DNA of 64,000 bases from positions 186,001-250,000 of the forward strand of contig NBIV01000065.1 of NCBI GenBank assembly GCA_003194525.1, given 5' to 3'. This stretch comes from Gracilariopsis chorda (taxonomy: Eukaryota; Rhodophyta; Florideophyceae; Gracilariales; Gracilariaceae). Position numbers and translations under genes: made by a program. Positions 13,481 to 26,399 of the stretch are shown here, in pieces. The notes under the pieces were generated by a model that saw only the letters and a program-made list of their open reading frames with translations, was not told the origin of the DNA and did not search any database. Each line of letters starts with the position of its first letter. Position 1 is the stretch's first letter.

Positions 13481-14295
13481 TCTTACGGGACTAGAACCAA
13501 AAAGAAAAACCAACCAAAGCAACTATTCAGAAACCAAATGTAGTGATCTGTACACAATGTAGTGAAGGCGAAAGAGAGATTTCAAGGCTTGTATTACACG
13601 AGGAACTAAAAGAACTGGAGCAGAGAAGAATCTCAAACACACTACGGCGAGGATGTTAGCGGAGTGCGTGTAACCAAGTCTACTACGCTCGTCGAGACGC
13701 GTCTCGTACGCGATCAAAGGCGAGTTTTGGGTACTCAATGACCGTAGTATACTCACAAGACGTACTGATACGAGCCTGGAGACAAAAAACACTTCTTAAG
13801 ACGGGTGAACTGGCAGGATATACAATCCCCACTACCCTTAAGGTCCTAATCCTCTGCTTACTCTCTCCAGGTGAGGTGCCATTTCTGCAAATAGTTTTCC
13901 TCTGCGCAATTCAGAGCGCGGGGCTTTAAAATCCGTACGAGAGGTCCAAAGGGGGGTAGTAGCCGACGCGATAAGCTCTTTCCAGTTAACCTATTCTAGT
14001 CGCTTGCTGGGAAACAGCGCGGTTTTCCTTGTGCGCTAGAGCAAATAAGCAGGGATCGGAACAGGCGCAAGTCTGTTTACCAGACACGGGCCCTTGAACG
14101 CTTTGCCTACTTTCACCACTGCCAGTTGGCTTCCACAAGATTCGGTCGCTCGCAACTCAGCCCGTACCTGAGAAAAACCAAGTCTTCGTAGAACCGAAAG
14201 AGATATTAGTAGAGCGTGACGTCTGTGAAAAGTCGACGCTCTGGGTCCATAACCTATTGCAAGGAACGCAGGTTAGATAAACAAGAGAAAGTAAA

Positions 14296-15005
14296 TGGAG
14301 GAAGTAGAAACAAGAAAATAAAACAAGGAAGGCTATCAGCCTTGATCGAGCAGTTTGATCGAGAGCGTGCAGTCCCAACCTACAAATACCCTGCAGCAGA
14401 CACGTTGCAGTCGTCGTGGCAAGTGAAAGTGGCGATTGCACCATTACAACACAGGTTCTTTGTGTGTGCAGGTTTACACGCAAAGCGCGAGCAAACTAGA
14501 GTCACACAATTTCAAATACCTGAATCAATCAACAACTAAACCAATCAACAATTTAATCAAGCAATGCTACAAATCCATTTCCAGGCTCTTGATCCAGAAC
14601 CAGCTCTAAGTAATCAATAATTTCCATTCTGGCACTTAATTCCCTCAGTGCAGCCCACAAACGCACATTGTCCCCAAATCGCCCAATACAGCACACACTC
14701 GCACATTCGGCATTGCACTACAACTTCCTACTGCGCGCAAACTTGGAGCAACCACATTGCTCTATTTGTACATATCAGCAATCTAGTACGATTCCATCCA
14801 TAACAAATTTACGCTATACAATGTATATAGCATTTTGCAGTAGCCAGTCACATTGTCATCTCACGTGGGGTTTGAGGAGAAGGGCATAAGCGCTTTTGGA
14901 AAGGGGAGGTCCAAAAGTTCCCATCGTTCCCTGAACTTTTGGTGTTGAACCAAGTTGAGGCCTTCTGGGGGGGTTGGCCAGTCACTCGAGCACTTCCAGA
15001 CTTCA
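14296..15005 (-). repeat. 5' LTR of copia A1
   Basis: A 710-bp partner of the 690-bp repeat at 8597-9286. On the minus strand it starts TGAAGTCTGG and ends CCTCCA. The leader that follows (14295 down to 13481) has a counterpart in A2. Confidence 0.75.
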
Positions 15006-17899
15006 AGAAAGAAGGGTTGAAAAAATTTGGATCTGTTCCACGAGACATGCCCTCTAGTTTTTACACCCTGCCACGTCCAATCGAGCATACCGATCACAGA
15101 ACGCTCCTATCTCTTAAAGACGTAGACATCACAAAGCTCGCGCACCGCCGTCTTGCACATATGAACCCACCAGATCTTCAAAAGGTACACGAGCAAGTGG
15201 ATGGAGTGCAAAAGCTGAAGCAGATGAAGGATGTATGGCGGCCGTATCGACTGCGCAAGGCGCATAAGCCTCCGGTTTTGAGAGAGTTCAAACGAGCAAA
15301 AGAATTTGGATATATTGTGCACTCGGACATTTTTGGTTCTTTGCTCCCATCGTTTCCTGATCGTTTTCAATATGCGTCCTCATTCCTCGATGACCGGTCT
15401 CGGTATGCTCTGATAAGCTTAATGTTGTATAGATCTGAGGTGATGTATTTGTGGTTTCTGGTTAAAGGAAATGAGTGCAGTGCATTACAATAAAACACTG
15501 CCAATGATCTCCAGGGAACGGCGTTCTGACCTATTTATGCCTCGGAACATAACGCCATTGCCGAGTGCATCAATCGCACTGTAGAAGACTTGACTCGAAC
15601 TTTGCTGATTCAGGCCAATTTTGCAGAATCCTTATGCCAGTATCCAATAGAATATGTTATATATGTTGGTAATGTTCCCCACTCTACCACCGGCTTGAAT
15701 AAATACCTTTTAGTGACTGGTGATAAGCCGTTGTTGAAATACGCTAGAGTGTTTGGATGCGCAGCATATGTCTCGGACATAAAAAAGGACAACAAATTCG
15801 AGTCTCGTGCATTTGACGGATTGTACTTGCAGACTTTAGACCATGGTGTTTACGAGGTTCTAATTACTGATGAATATGATATTACTCTAATTGTGAGGTC
15901 CCAGCATGTAACGCTTGATGAATCCACATTCCCTGCGGCACCATATCTCACATATTATATGGATGACGAACGTGCATCAGACGTTGAATATAGTAGCGCT
16001 GGTACGAAAACTGTAGTGAAAGCTCGGATGAGGTCTCACTTGATGGTGTTGAAGAACTTCGGTCTTTCCCAGATACTGGTACAAAAGACACACCAGATCA
16101 TCCCACAGAAACATTGAATGACGTTGAAATTCCTGTTTTAAACCCTGCTGCTAGTGACGCGGGTGATGGCGAGGACAGTGATAATGATCCTCGTGATCTT
16201 GGTGAGTCGAAAGTTAAGCCTGGACTAGGAACCAGGTGTACTCGTCCCAATCGGCGTGCACAACGACGTTTGTGGTATATGGCCGGTGCTGCTACTGCTC
16301 CAGTAGAGGAGACCACCAGTGAAGACCAAACATTTCAGGAGGCATTGTCCTCAACTCCGTCAGCAAGAGCGCGATGGGAGAGCGCTATTGATGGAAAGCT
16401 CGCATCACTTAATGACAAAGGTACTTGTGTTGCGGATGACTCACCGCAGTCACAGCCATTATCTAAAAATGTCATTCTTAAGGTGAAACGAGATGCAAAT
16501 GCTGCAGTTGACCGATTTTGAGCTCATTTCGTAGCAGGAGGAAAGCACAAGATATATGGTCAGGATTACATGGAGAACTATGCACCAGTTGTGTCTTTCA
16601 ACTTGGTTCGCATGTTCCTGTACATTATGCTCTGCATGCAAATGTACATTTCACAGGTTGATATTAAAATCGCTTTCCGGAAATCTGACCTGAAGGAAGA
16701 CGTTTCGATAATATCTTGACGTGATATCACTGGGTTGAAATCACGATGTTAAAAACTGGCGAAGACCCTATATGGACTCAAGCGGGCTCGCTTTGCGTGG
16801 TACACTAAGTTTAGTACGGGAAGTAACGGCTTAGGATTTGAAGAACTGCGTAGTGCGCCATGCGCGTTTCGATGCAAGTTGACCAGTAAAACCTATGCGA
16901 ACATCCTGGTATACGTGGACGACCTGCTCATCTTTACGCCAAGTGCTGAACAACGGTCCTGAATCTTGGAGGAGCTCAATGCATTGTATGACCCGAGGGT
17001 TGAGGAGCGTGCCAGAATCTACCTCGGTGTTGAGTTTACCTGGAAGAAGGACTCCAACGGGCAGCTTCTGAGTGCAAAAATCGCACAACCCATATATATG
17101 GAAGGCATACTGCGCAGTTTTGAACTGCATAATTGGGACCCAGCACCGAGCCCAGTGGTGGAATCGTTTTTTACTTCCCTGGATGTGTAGGAGGACAAGT
17201 CAGGTCATGATGCTTAATTGTACCAGCAGATGATCAAATGTCTGCTGTACTTGGCATTACGCGTTTGGAAATACTGGCTGCTGTTCTTATACTGACGCGC
17301 TTCCAGAACTCTCCTACTGCATACTGCCACCGAACAGCCAAACGTGTGATACGGTACCTCGGTGGTACTGGTGATCATGGTTTATTGTACCGGCGTGGAT
17401 GTGTACATAGAAATTCTTCTTTAGACTTAGATTTCACGAGTGATACAACAGATCGCAAGTTCTTGTCTGATTATTTGAATAAACATGGCTTCAGCTCATG
17501 TTTTTTTGGTGCTCACAAGCAATAATCAGTTGCATTGTCGCCTGGTGAGGCCAAGTTATATGCATTGGTAATGACGGCTCAGGAGATAATTTTGATATCA
17601 CGTGTGTCAGAGAGTGTGGAAGAGCAGCTGATAGCAGTGTTGCAATCCTCTCAGATAACCAATGTGCTATTGAGTGGCCTGTTGGTGAACGTTTTCCTTC
17701 TGGCCGTACGAAGCATATAGATATCAAGGTGCACTTCATTAGGCAACTGGTTAAGGACACAGTCATATCTGTGAAGTATGTTGCCAGTGAAGACCATGAT
17801 GCAGACATCCTCACCAAGCCACATAGCCCTTTGGCTGCACGATTGATATTAGAAAGAGTGGGCCCTCACCGGGAAATTGAGAAGTAGTGTTGATTTTGG
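15006..17899 (+). mobile_element. Ty1/copia element B2, 3' half (old, broken)
   Basis: It begins in the GAG-pre-integrase domain (DITKLAHRRLAHMNPPDLQK near 15128-15187) and continues through integrase (VHSDIFGSLLPSFPDRFQYA near 15318-15377; HSTTGLNKYLLVTGDKPLLKY near 15680-15740), an acidic hinge, RT (about 16330-17190, with ILVYVDDLLIFTPS near 16900) and RNase H (17238-17888, with the copia SPGEAKLYAL motif near 17540). The part from 15030 to 17090 parallels 6440-8560 of B1, so these are two copies rather than one split element. C1 begins 11 bp after the pol stop. Several breaks; old. Confidence 0.75.
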
Positions 17900-18698
17900 T
17901 GTAGTGCAATGCCCCGAAGCGAAAGCTCACCCAAAAATGTTCGGTACATTTCCTCGTTAGAGGAGAGCCCAGTCTGGTAGAACCCTCCCAGGAGTGGCAC
18001 GATTTTGTCGTGTTGTAAGGGTGAGGCCACCCGTCACGACTTGGGCAGGGAGGTTGAAGTAAGAATCGGGTATCCTCTGGACCAGGTTATGGGGGTGGTG
18101 GTCGTCTGGAGAAGTGATGTTTCCATGTTAGTGGCACGCACGAACACGAGCCGTGGGTAGCGGCAAAGCCACCCTGTAAAGGGAAAAAGAAAGGGGGAGC
18201 TGAGTCACGAGTGTCGTGAAGAATAATAACGACCGTGCCAGTAAATAAACCTTATACAAGGCGAACACCAATACAGTTGGAATAACAATCCGAATACTCG
18301 TGTCCTTTAGATAGGAAAGTGGGTTAGACTTTCCGTATACTACGGTGCTTCCCTCCAAGGAGGAGTAGAGGACACAAAGGCGGTGAGGTCTAGAGTGAAT
18401 TCTCTAAGTTGGGTTTCCCTGTTGGGGATGGTTTACTGGTGTGATGGCAACACGCCGGCGCACTAAATATTAACCATCCAAGAAATAGGTGTAAAAATTA
18501 TAAATAGACCTAACTAAATTACTTCACTTTGGTGTTTCATGCCCATTACTCTGGCCAACCGCCAATTGACTCTTTCGTGTCCCACTTCTCAAATAAACTA
18601 TTAGTGGTCATAGTTCATTCATACAATGACTATATTACCGAAACATTTGGGAAATGAACCAAGTACCAAGAATCCCTCCCTGAGAGCATTGCACTTCA
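17900..18698 (-). repeat. 3' LTR of chromovirus C1
   Basis: 799 bp, aligning end to end with 28674-29470 and, more distantly, with the C2 LTRs (51324-52150, 60262-61088). The shared end block is 'caagtaccaagaatccctcc' near 18660. The internal side carries a pyrimidine-rich tract (TATCCCCCTCC), which is the polypurine tract on the coding strand. Confidence 0.9.
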
Positions 18699-18774
18699 TA
18701 TCCCCCTCCTTAGTCCGGAAAGCCACCGCGAACGGGAGCGAATTCCAGCGGAAAATGGGTGATATAATTCCAAT

Positions 18775-20605
18775 CCTCTCTGGGTCACCGGGTCAAACCT
18801 CTGACTGGGAGAAACAACCTCATGCAAAAGCAGCAACCCAGCCTTCCACAAGTGTAAAATCTTCTCCTTCTTACTCAACTCAGTCATATCACACGCTTAC
18901 AGGCTTTTGAAGCGGAAAATGAACAACAACAACAACCAGCCTCCAAGACCGTCTCTAGTCAGAAACTTCACAACCGGTTTCCGGTCGATACTCCTGCCAC
19001 AAGGGAGGCGAACTCCGGCACAGCGTGCCAACATTGGCACAGCTTTCCGGCATTGGTTCCAACTTCCAACAGCGGTAGCTCCTTCCAGACTGATCCCAGC
19101 GGCCACTTGGCCGTCTTATAATGCCCTCGTACGATTTGGTCCGATGAATTGGAGTTAGGCCTCTCGGCTCGGGCTTGTGCCGTGGTTCCATCCCATCGCT
19201 GTCCTTGACAAACATCTGGTGTCAGAATACGCGGATGGTTCCAGTACCCTGCCCGTGCCCGAAGATTTCCCCAGCCTCGTCACCTCCTCGTAAGACTGGC
19301 GGCATCTAATCGCCATCCTGATGCACAGTATTAGAAGAAGCTTGGGAGAAGCTGCGACTGTGGCTCGTGCAGTGCTGGTGTGGATCGCATACCAACGGCA
19401 GAGCCGGGTGCCTTTCGAATTCCCAGTGCCTACCGGCTTTTGCTTTGGTGTCAGTCTATTACGAACGGGCAGTAAAATCAGTTACGGAGAGCGCCTGGCC
19501 AGCCTCGAATCCCTCGCGTGGAAGTAGTTTCCCGCTGCGCCGCAAGAAGCCCTGTGTTGGGAACGAACGATACTTTGGGCTGAATTCTGGTACTTTCCCC
19601 GGCAGTCCCGGTCCAACTTCCTCCAATACGTAATTCGTTTTGACCGGCGCTGGCGATCCCGATTAGTGTACTTTGTCCCGTATCATAACGTGGAGATTGA
19701 GCGGACTGCTCCGCTTCAACGACAGGGTCGGTACGTTGCACTCCTTGAATGAGAGAGGTTTCACGAGGCTTGCCCAGATTGCTACGTTGAGCTCCCGAAC
19801 GCACTCACGTACCTCGGTTTCTTCCTAATTGATCCCAAGTCGGTACTTTGGTCGGTAATTGTAACCGAGTGGGCTGCCTGCCCTGTGGTGTATACCTTCG
19901 CTGGGTTTTACGACCTGTATGGAGTGTGGTTCATCCAACTGCGTGTGCGGGGCGCTATGCGCAACCTGGACCTCATTGTCCTCTTTGGGGGTATTGCCAA
20001 CAATGAAAAAGTACTCCAATTATTTTGATTGATCGAAATTATTGACTGGAGTTGGGTCCCGCTGGAACAGAGCGGTCGGCTTGACGGCGGCGGTGGCGGT
20101 ACAGGTGGTCCACGTCTTGGTTGAAACACCGCTCTGGCGGCCTATTTCATCTACCTCGATCCCTGGGAGTTCCGGGAGATATTCTCCGAGGAGGCGAGGG
20201 AACTCCGCGACGGACCGCGGCACTTGCTAGACGACCACCCAATGGGAAACGTCGACTCAGATAATTACTATCGGGTGTATAGTAGTAATGAACCGATGGT
20301 CGATAACAAATCCGAAGAGCCAGAGAACATGGAAATAGATGTTGCCGATATGATCGTGGACGAATCTCTCGAGGGAATGTCTCCGGTTTTTAGTCCTCCA
20401 ACGGCGAGTGCTAGGCCTTCACTCCCCAGCTGGGGTGCAGTCAATGAAAGCGATGGCATTGCCAGCTTCCTCTACAGAGCAGTTTTAAGCGCTGCCAGGG
20501 TATGGGGTGACGTCACCGCAATGGCAGATGCCTTGGCTTACCGCCTTGCAAGTGGTCACGCCCAGGACGATGGGGAGGGGTCGAACCTCTAATTTAGTAT
20601 TCTGG
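18775..20605. other. Extra segment of about 1.8 kb inside C1, absent from C2
   Basis: C1 and C2 align from the 3' LTR to 'aaaatgggtgat' (C1 near 18770, C2 near 52220). They align again from about 20606 (C1) and 52240 (C2), so about 1.8 kb lies only in C1. On the plus strand, antisense to C1, the segment holds a tryptophan- and arginine-rich open stretch around 19560-19770 and a complete 122-codon open frame at 20224-20592. I recognise no domain. It may be a captured gene, an accessory antisense gene lost from C2, or a decayed insertion. I could not define terminal repeats or a target duplication. Confidence 0.55.
20224..20592 (+). CDS. 122-residue acidic open frame, antisense within C1
   Basis: The frame starts MLDDHPMGNVDSDNYYRVYS, is rich in D, E and S in its first 70 residues (EEPENMEIDVADMIVDES), and has a C-terminal part with ARVWGDVTAMADALAYRLAS that could form a helix. 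It has no recognisable domain, signal peptide or membrane segment. It lies in the C1-specific segment, on the strand opposite to gag and pol, and may be the 3' part of a longer gene. Function unknown; it may no longer be expressed. Confidence 0.35.
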   Translation: MLDDHPMGNVDSDNYYRVYSSNEPMVDNKSEEPENMEIDVADMIVDESLEGMSPVFSPPTASARPSLPSWGAVNESDGIASFLYRAVLSAARVWGDVTAMADALAYRLASGHAQDDGEGSNL

Positions 20606-22070
20606 TCTCTTTCTCAGGCCTAGCCAGTAATGTAGATTAGCATCACACAGAAGCACGGGGCGCCTGAGTGAACTTTCCCGTGCAGAACGGAGTTTTCTTC
20701 TTCCCTAACGCCCTTGACGCAGTCTATACAAAAGAGATTGAACTTCTCCTTTCCGACCTTCCACGACTTGCAGGCGTTTTTAATCCTCCTGGGCGTTGCA
20801 CAGCATAGCTTGGTTTGTGGTACCAGCACTGCCGTGATATTGGACCACCTTTGAACGAGGGAGAAGTTCGATGTTTTCCACAGTGTCCCAGCTTGGGTCA
20901 TATGCGTACCAACCAACTCGGTATCTTGGAATATATTCCTGATTTCAGTTGAGTCCAACGATTCGTTCAATAAACAAACCCTTCTTTGTATACGTGACTG
21001 CGTTGCCATTTTATAATGACTTCGCTTGTCAGTGGTTGCCCGTGGGATGAGATATTTTCGCTCAGAGGTGCGTCAGGATGCAACCTTGCTTCTCGCTGAG
21101 GACACGGCCCAGAGTGCAGAATAATATCCGCCAAGAGGTTTTCTTCGTGGAACGGTTGCCGCATAACGCGGTAAATATATCGTACCGCTAGTTTTCGGGG
21201 GTCCTCTGTCCCAGATTGACGGTATTCCAGTCGAACCGTGAGCTTGCGGGCATCTTGCTGCTTTGGCGGAGTTGTGGAGGTCATTCTCTAGTGGGGCTTT
21301 CCACGTTGCGTGGTGACTGGTGTGGGGTGCGCAATCTCCATGCGTTCATGTGACTCCCACGGCATGTGGTTCTGAAACGCCTACCTGCGCTTTGCCTCCC
21401 TTGGCATTTACCTTGCACTGTCAGGCTGCACCGTGCACTGCTGTGTTGGCACACAGTATCCGGCGGGTACTTCCGGGGCCCCGGTGTGTTGCATCAAACT
21501 CCCTGATGGGAGTGTACAGCTGGCGCCGTGGCCACCCTGCTGTCCGTAGACTTTGACTTTATTTGAGGTTTCATGTCTTCCTCAAGGGGTGCATCATCCT
21601 GTACGACCAGTTTAATTCTGGCGACAACACCTGCTTTTTCCGAGACGCTCGGTATATTACCCCTACTGCGCGGAGACTTCAGCACTTCGACCTCCGAATT
21701 TGAAATACAATTCCCGTTATGAACGGTTCTCAATTCCGGGGCTGTAGAGCCAGGGTCTTGAGTTGCAAGAGGTGCATTCCTTCTTTTCTCCCTCAAGAGG
21801 GTCTTTTCACTTTCCAGAGTTACTGGTTTTCCAACGTGTGCGTTGCCCACTACCAGCGGTATGGATGGTGCTGAGGAATCCGTTTTGGTGGGAAATTCCG
21901 TCGACGACGGTTGTCCGACTACACCCCGGGGAGGGGTCTGTGAAATGATATCGCGATCCTGATTCAGGGAATTGCCCTGGCTCAGGGATATAGACTGTGG
22001 GTTCGGTCCACTCTCCCGTATCATACGGTGTAACTGCGTCGTTCCCAAACCCTGTGTGGGGGATTGCACG
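20606..22070 (-). pseudogene. Linker and chromodomain region of C1 (fossil)
   Basis: It corresponds to 52250-54067 of C2. A 191-residue proline- and serine-rich frame sits at 21494-22069. A degraded match to the C2 chromodomain (TELVGTHMTQAGTLWK..., against DRLVGHTWDQDGILQYR in C2) sits near 20920-20860. Assignment rests on position and similarity to C2. Confidence 0.6.
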
Positions 22071-22299
22071 GCTTCATCGACCTTTCATGTTCCACGGTGA
22101 GGTTCAATATTACTTTTTCGTATTTCACGGCTCAAATCTCGTGGCGACGGTATTATCTTTCCACACTAGCGATAGGTGTTCTCTCCCTCCTTAGACGGAG
22201 CAAGGGGAGTAGCAGTAGAGTATCCCACATGGCGGGTGTGTATGTGTGTGCCGAAGTGGCCTTATTATTAGGAGTAGAGAAAGGTCCGTTTGGACATGA

Positions 22300-25200
22300 G
22301 TGATTTGGTCGAGCCGGGGTCTCCGACAATGTCAGTAAATCTTAGAGGCCCCAAGTAGGGTATGATAAAGTAGTCGGTTCATTTCGTCCGGGGATTTCGG
22401 GCACGACTGAGTCCATAGAGACGGGTTTCCCTGTATCTAGGAAGACCTCAGACGTGGAAGAACGGACAGTTTTGACACTATTGCGAGAAATAGGATCGTG
22501 TGACTTGCGCATTTCAACTACCAGAGCGTCGGACTTAACGTACACCTCTCTACATGGTCCATTCGCCACAGGCGAAAGCATGTGACGCTTCTCCCTTTCC
22601 GGGTTATAATATTCCTTGCGTACAAAGACGTTGGTACTTGCCCGTATGCAGGGAGCATTTAATCGTAAAAGAGCGTCAAAATCCCGCATGTACACGGCTT
22701 GTGCGCGTTGCATAGACTTTAGCGCTGTGTGGACCAGTTCAGTAAGCCATTGCTTTCATTAACGGGTGTAGCGACCAACAGATGGGAAATTGTCCAAAGT
22801 GGCTTGGTATTCTAATAATACAGACGGCGGTGAACGAGATAGAACCAATTCGAACGGTGACACTCTGGTAGTCCAGTGAATTCGCGTATTTTTTGCAAAA
22901 TTTTGAGCATCTGCATACAAGTCCCAAGTTATGGAGTGATCAGCAACGTAGGAACGGAGAGAGGCGAACAAAGTCCGGTTGAATCGTTAGAATTGCCCAT
23001 TACAACGTGGATGGTAGGTAGTCTTGAACACGTTCTTTACGTCCAGGATGCGACAAAAATCCTGGAAGAACTTGGACGCAAGCTGCCGTCCGTTATCGGA
23101 GAGCACCTCCACAGGAGGACCGTAGAAAAATATCTAGTGTGTGTCACCAGAATCTGGGCCACCGTAAAAGCGGTTATGCTCCGAAGAAAGACAGTCCGAA
23201 CAAGCTTTGAAAAGCGATCGGTGATCACCAGTAAGAACTTGTTGCCTCTCTTTTTAGTGAGGAGAGGTCCGAGGATATCGATTATGATAAACTAGAGTGG
23301 CGCCCTAGTACGGAACAAATTCATTTTCTTCGCGTTCCTGCGGAGCTTCACGCAGTTCTTCGAACATTCGATACAAAACTGCACAGTTTTGTAGCACTCA
23401 ATCGCCATGGCGAGCCACTAAAAAGCCCTTCGCAGGGTGAGGTAGAGCTTCCTCCCACCTACGTGGCCACCGAGCTCCACATAGTGCGAGAGATGTAACA
23501 CCCGCGACTGCAGGGTGTAAGGTACCACAATCTTTGGGGGAGCTTCGACCAAACGAACGAGGTAGTTTTTATCGCTCACCTCGAAAAAGAGGTCTTCACC
23601 ACCGTTGAAACGTGCACAAATCCTCATACAGAAGGGATCACCGAAATTTTCTCTGATCAATTCCTCCAGTAAAACCGGTACAAAACGTCCCAGTAAGGGG
23701 TTCTCAGGGGTTTTGCGGGATGCGAATAAGCTGTCAAATTCAGCATCTTCATTCCAGCCTTCCGGCCATTCCTCGAACTTCCACTCCGGGTCATCCGGTT
23801 CTTCAGCCATAAAAAATGAAATGTCGTCATCCTCCGTTGGGATTGCTTCCCAATGTGTTGGTAAACCCGACAAAGCGTCGGCCTGGGTGTTTAGCGCACA
23901 GTTTTTATGTATGAATTGGAAGTCATATTTCGCAAGGCGGATTCTCCAGCGCATGAGGCAGCCCTAGGGATCGGATACGTTCATTAACCAGGTCAACGAG
24001 GGATGCTCGGTGTATACGGTTAAATGAACTACCATAAGATAAGGGCGTAGGGTGTAAGGCGCTCACATGACGGCGAGACACTTTTTCTCCGACACAGAGG
24101 AATTCCGCTCGTGGAAATTGAGCAAGCGTGACCAATAACCAATTGGCCTTCGGTCCCCCTCTGGGGTGGTTTGGAAAAGATCAAAACCAACTTCGAAATC
24201 ATTGGAGTCCGTGTCCACGGAGTACGGGAGTGCCACTTTGGGTACAGATAAGATAGATGCTGACGTGACAGCCTCCTTTAAGTAGTTAAACGCTTCCAAT
24301 GGCTCGGGCGTAAATGGCCCCAAGTTTGTGGGATTTCCTTTGCGTAACAACGTGTTAAAAGGTGCCGCAATATCCGAATACTTCAGGATAAACAGTCAGT
24401 AGACATTCACAAGGTCCAAGAAGGAGTGGAGTTCCGTTTGAGTTTGGGATTCCTTGGCCTCAACGAGGGACTTGAATCGAGCCTTCTTGATAATTAACCG
24501 TTCCGGACGTATGATATGCCCCAGATACTTGACTTGATCGGTTTAAAACTCGCACTTCGTCAACTTGGGGGTAGTTTCCGCATCACGAAGCACGGTCATA
24601 ACGTCCCTGAGATAGGTGAGATGGTCGCCCAAACTATTGGAGAGGATGATAATATTATCCAGGTAGACCAGACAGCTCCACCACTTGAAGCGGTTCAATA
24701 CAATATCTATAGCACGCTGGAAGGCAGCGGGAGCGTTTCTCAAACCTAAGTGCATCTGCTTGAAGTGGTACGACCATCCGTGGCAGGTGAACGCAGTTTT
24801 ATCACGATCCTTCTGTCTAACAGGAACCTGGCAATAACGCCATTTGGCGTCTAAAGCCGTGAACCCAATAGCGTCTCCAAGAAAGTCGATGTCCTCGCCC
24901 ATACAAAGGATGCCATATGTCTCCCTAACGGTCACAGCATTGAGCAGGCGATATTCTACACAGAACCTCCCAGTTCCGTTGGCCTTCAAAACCAGTATAA
25001 CTGGCGATGCCCAGGGTTATTGAGCAGGCTCTATCACACCTGCGTGGAGTATTTTGTTTACTTGGTACTGCTCCTGTTCCCGAGCTTTCGATCGTGCCCT
25101 GTAAGGGGGTTGTGCCATCTGACGTGTACCCGAAAACAACTCTATCCGGTGTTCTGTTGCATTAATCTGGGCGAAAGTGCAGTCCCACATCGTGGTAAGT

Positions 25201-26380
25201 TCAAATTGCATTGCACGGAGTTTGTCGCAGTGTGACTCCGTAACATGGCCGAGGTCTATATATTCGAATTCCTTTATGGGGTTCAATAGGTTAGAACGCG
25301 CTGTAGCATTGTACTGTGGTACAACTGTGGCCGTTGATTCCGAGCTATTCGGGGTATTCGACCCTATAACAACGATTTCCGCTCCCTCCTTTGACGATAC
25401 AACGTCAGTGACGGGCATGGCTTTCTCAGACGAAGTGGCGATTTCGAGAACGTCGGCGGTCGTCACCTTTGTTGGGAGCATTCCAAGGAATTGTGGAGTG
25501 ACGCTTCCTATTACTTGCTTCTTTACCTGATACTGGGGTCGTTGGCCTAGATTTGCAACTAGTATCCCGAAAGGAGCATACGGAGTAGCGTGAACAATTT
25601 CGTTCGCCAGCGTGAGCTGTTATTTCTCGTATAACGAGGACAGAGGTTAAATAACCCGAAAAACTTGTTGATGGCAGTTGGTTTGCATTCAGCCTTAGAA
25701 CTCACGTGGTATAGAAACCAAGGCTGCGACTCGAAGTTTGATAGACTCACAAGACGTGGGCATTGGTTCCTGCCTAGTAGGTAATGGGACTTGCTTCTGT
25801 GAAGCACGCGTCAGCGTGCGACGGACGATCGGGACTGACGATCAGTCGTCGAGGTCCACACGCCTAAGGCAGGGCCTGATTGCGTCGAAAATCTGTAGCA
25901 GTAGTCACATCCCAGTATGACTGGAGCGGCCAAAGACCGACAAACAACAAAGTTGAGCTTCACCACGGATGTGCCAAACCGCACGACTAAGTAGACGGTA
26001 CCTACCGTTTATAACGGAGTATTGCTCGCATCTGGGACGTCTGACCCCGTTTCAGAACGTATACGAGACTGCACCTGTGGGGATAGCAATGAGTCCAGGA
26101 TGATGTTGGTGCCTGAAACTGTGTCGAGGACTGTCAGAAATCTCACCATAAAATGGGTATCAAGGTCAATGTCGGCATAAAATTTGTAGTTGCGCTTGGC
26201 TTTGGCCAAGACTCTATCCGGGATCCGGCGGTTTTTAATCCGTATCCACGGGCGGCGCAGCACAGAAAGGTGTGCAGAGTCCGCGGCTGCGGTGTCTTTC
26301 CTTGAAAGGATTTTCACCGAGAAGCGAGGTGGCAACGCCTTGGGCGTCAACAGCCTTATCTCTGAGGAGGCCTCTCCCAA
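22300..26380 (-). pseudogene. pol region of C1 (fossil)
   Basis: It begins with MGEASSEIRLLTPKALPPRF (26380), matching the C2 pol start MGEASSRTRLLAPEASSPRY. Protease, RT (FCVEYRLLNAVTVRETYGI near 24960; SCLVYLDNIIILS near 24690), RNase H (VDTDSNDFEVGFDLF near 24220) and integrase parts (about 23500-22340) follow in Ty3/gypsy order. Broken many times. Confidence 0.8.
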
Positions 26381-26399
26381 AGCGGAGACTCCTTCACTT

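Larger units (their letters stand above)
8597..15005 (-). mobile_element. Ty1/copia element A1 with both LTRs (old, broken)
   Basis: On the minus strand it has the 5' LTR at 14296-15005, a leader of about 800 bp, gag from about 13478, protease region, integrase, RT, RNase H and the 3' LTR at 8597-9286. AGAAA occurs immediately outside both ends (8592-8596 and 15006-15010), consistent with a 5-bp target duplication, although the left flank is A-rich. The right flank is B2 sequence at the GAG-pre-integrase junction. The left flank is B1 RT, so the locus has rearranged since insertion. The LTRs have clearly diverged; more than ten breaks. Confidence 0.8.
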
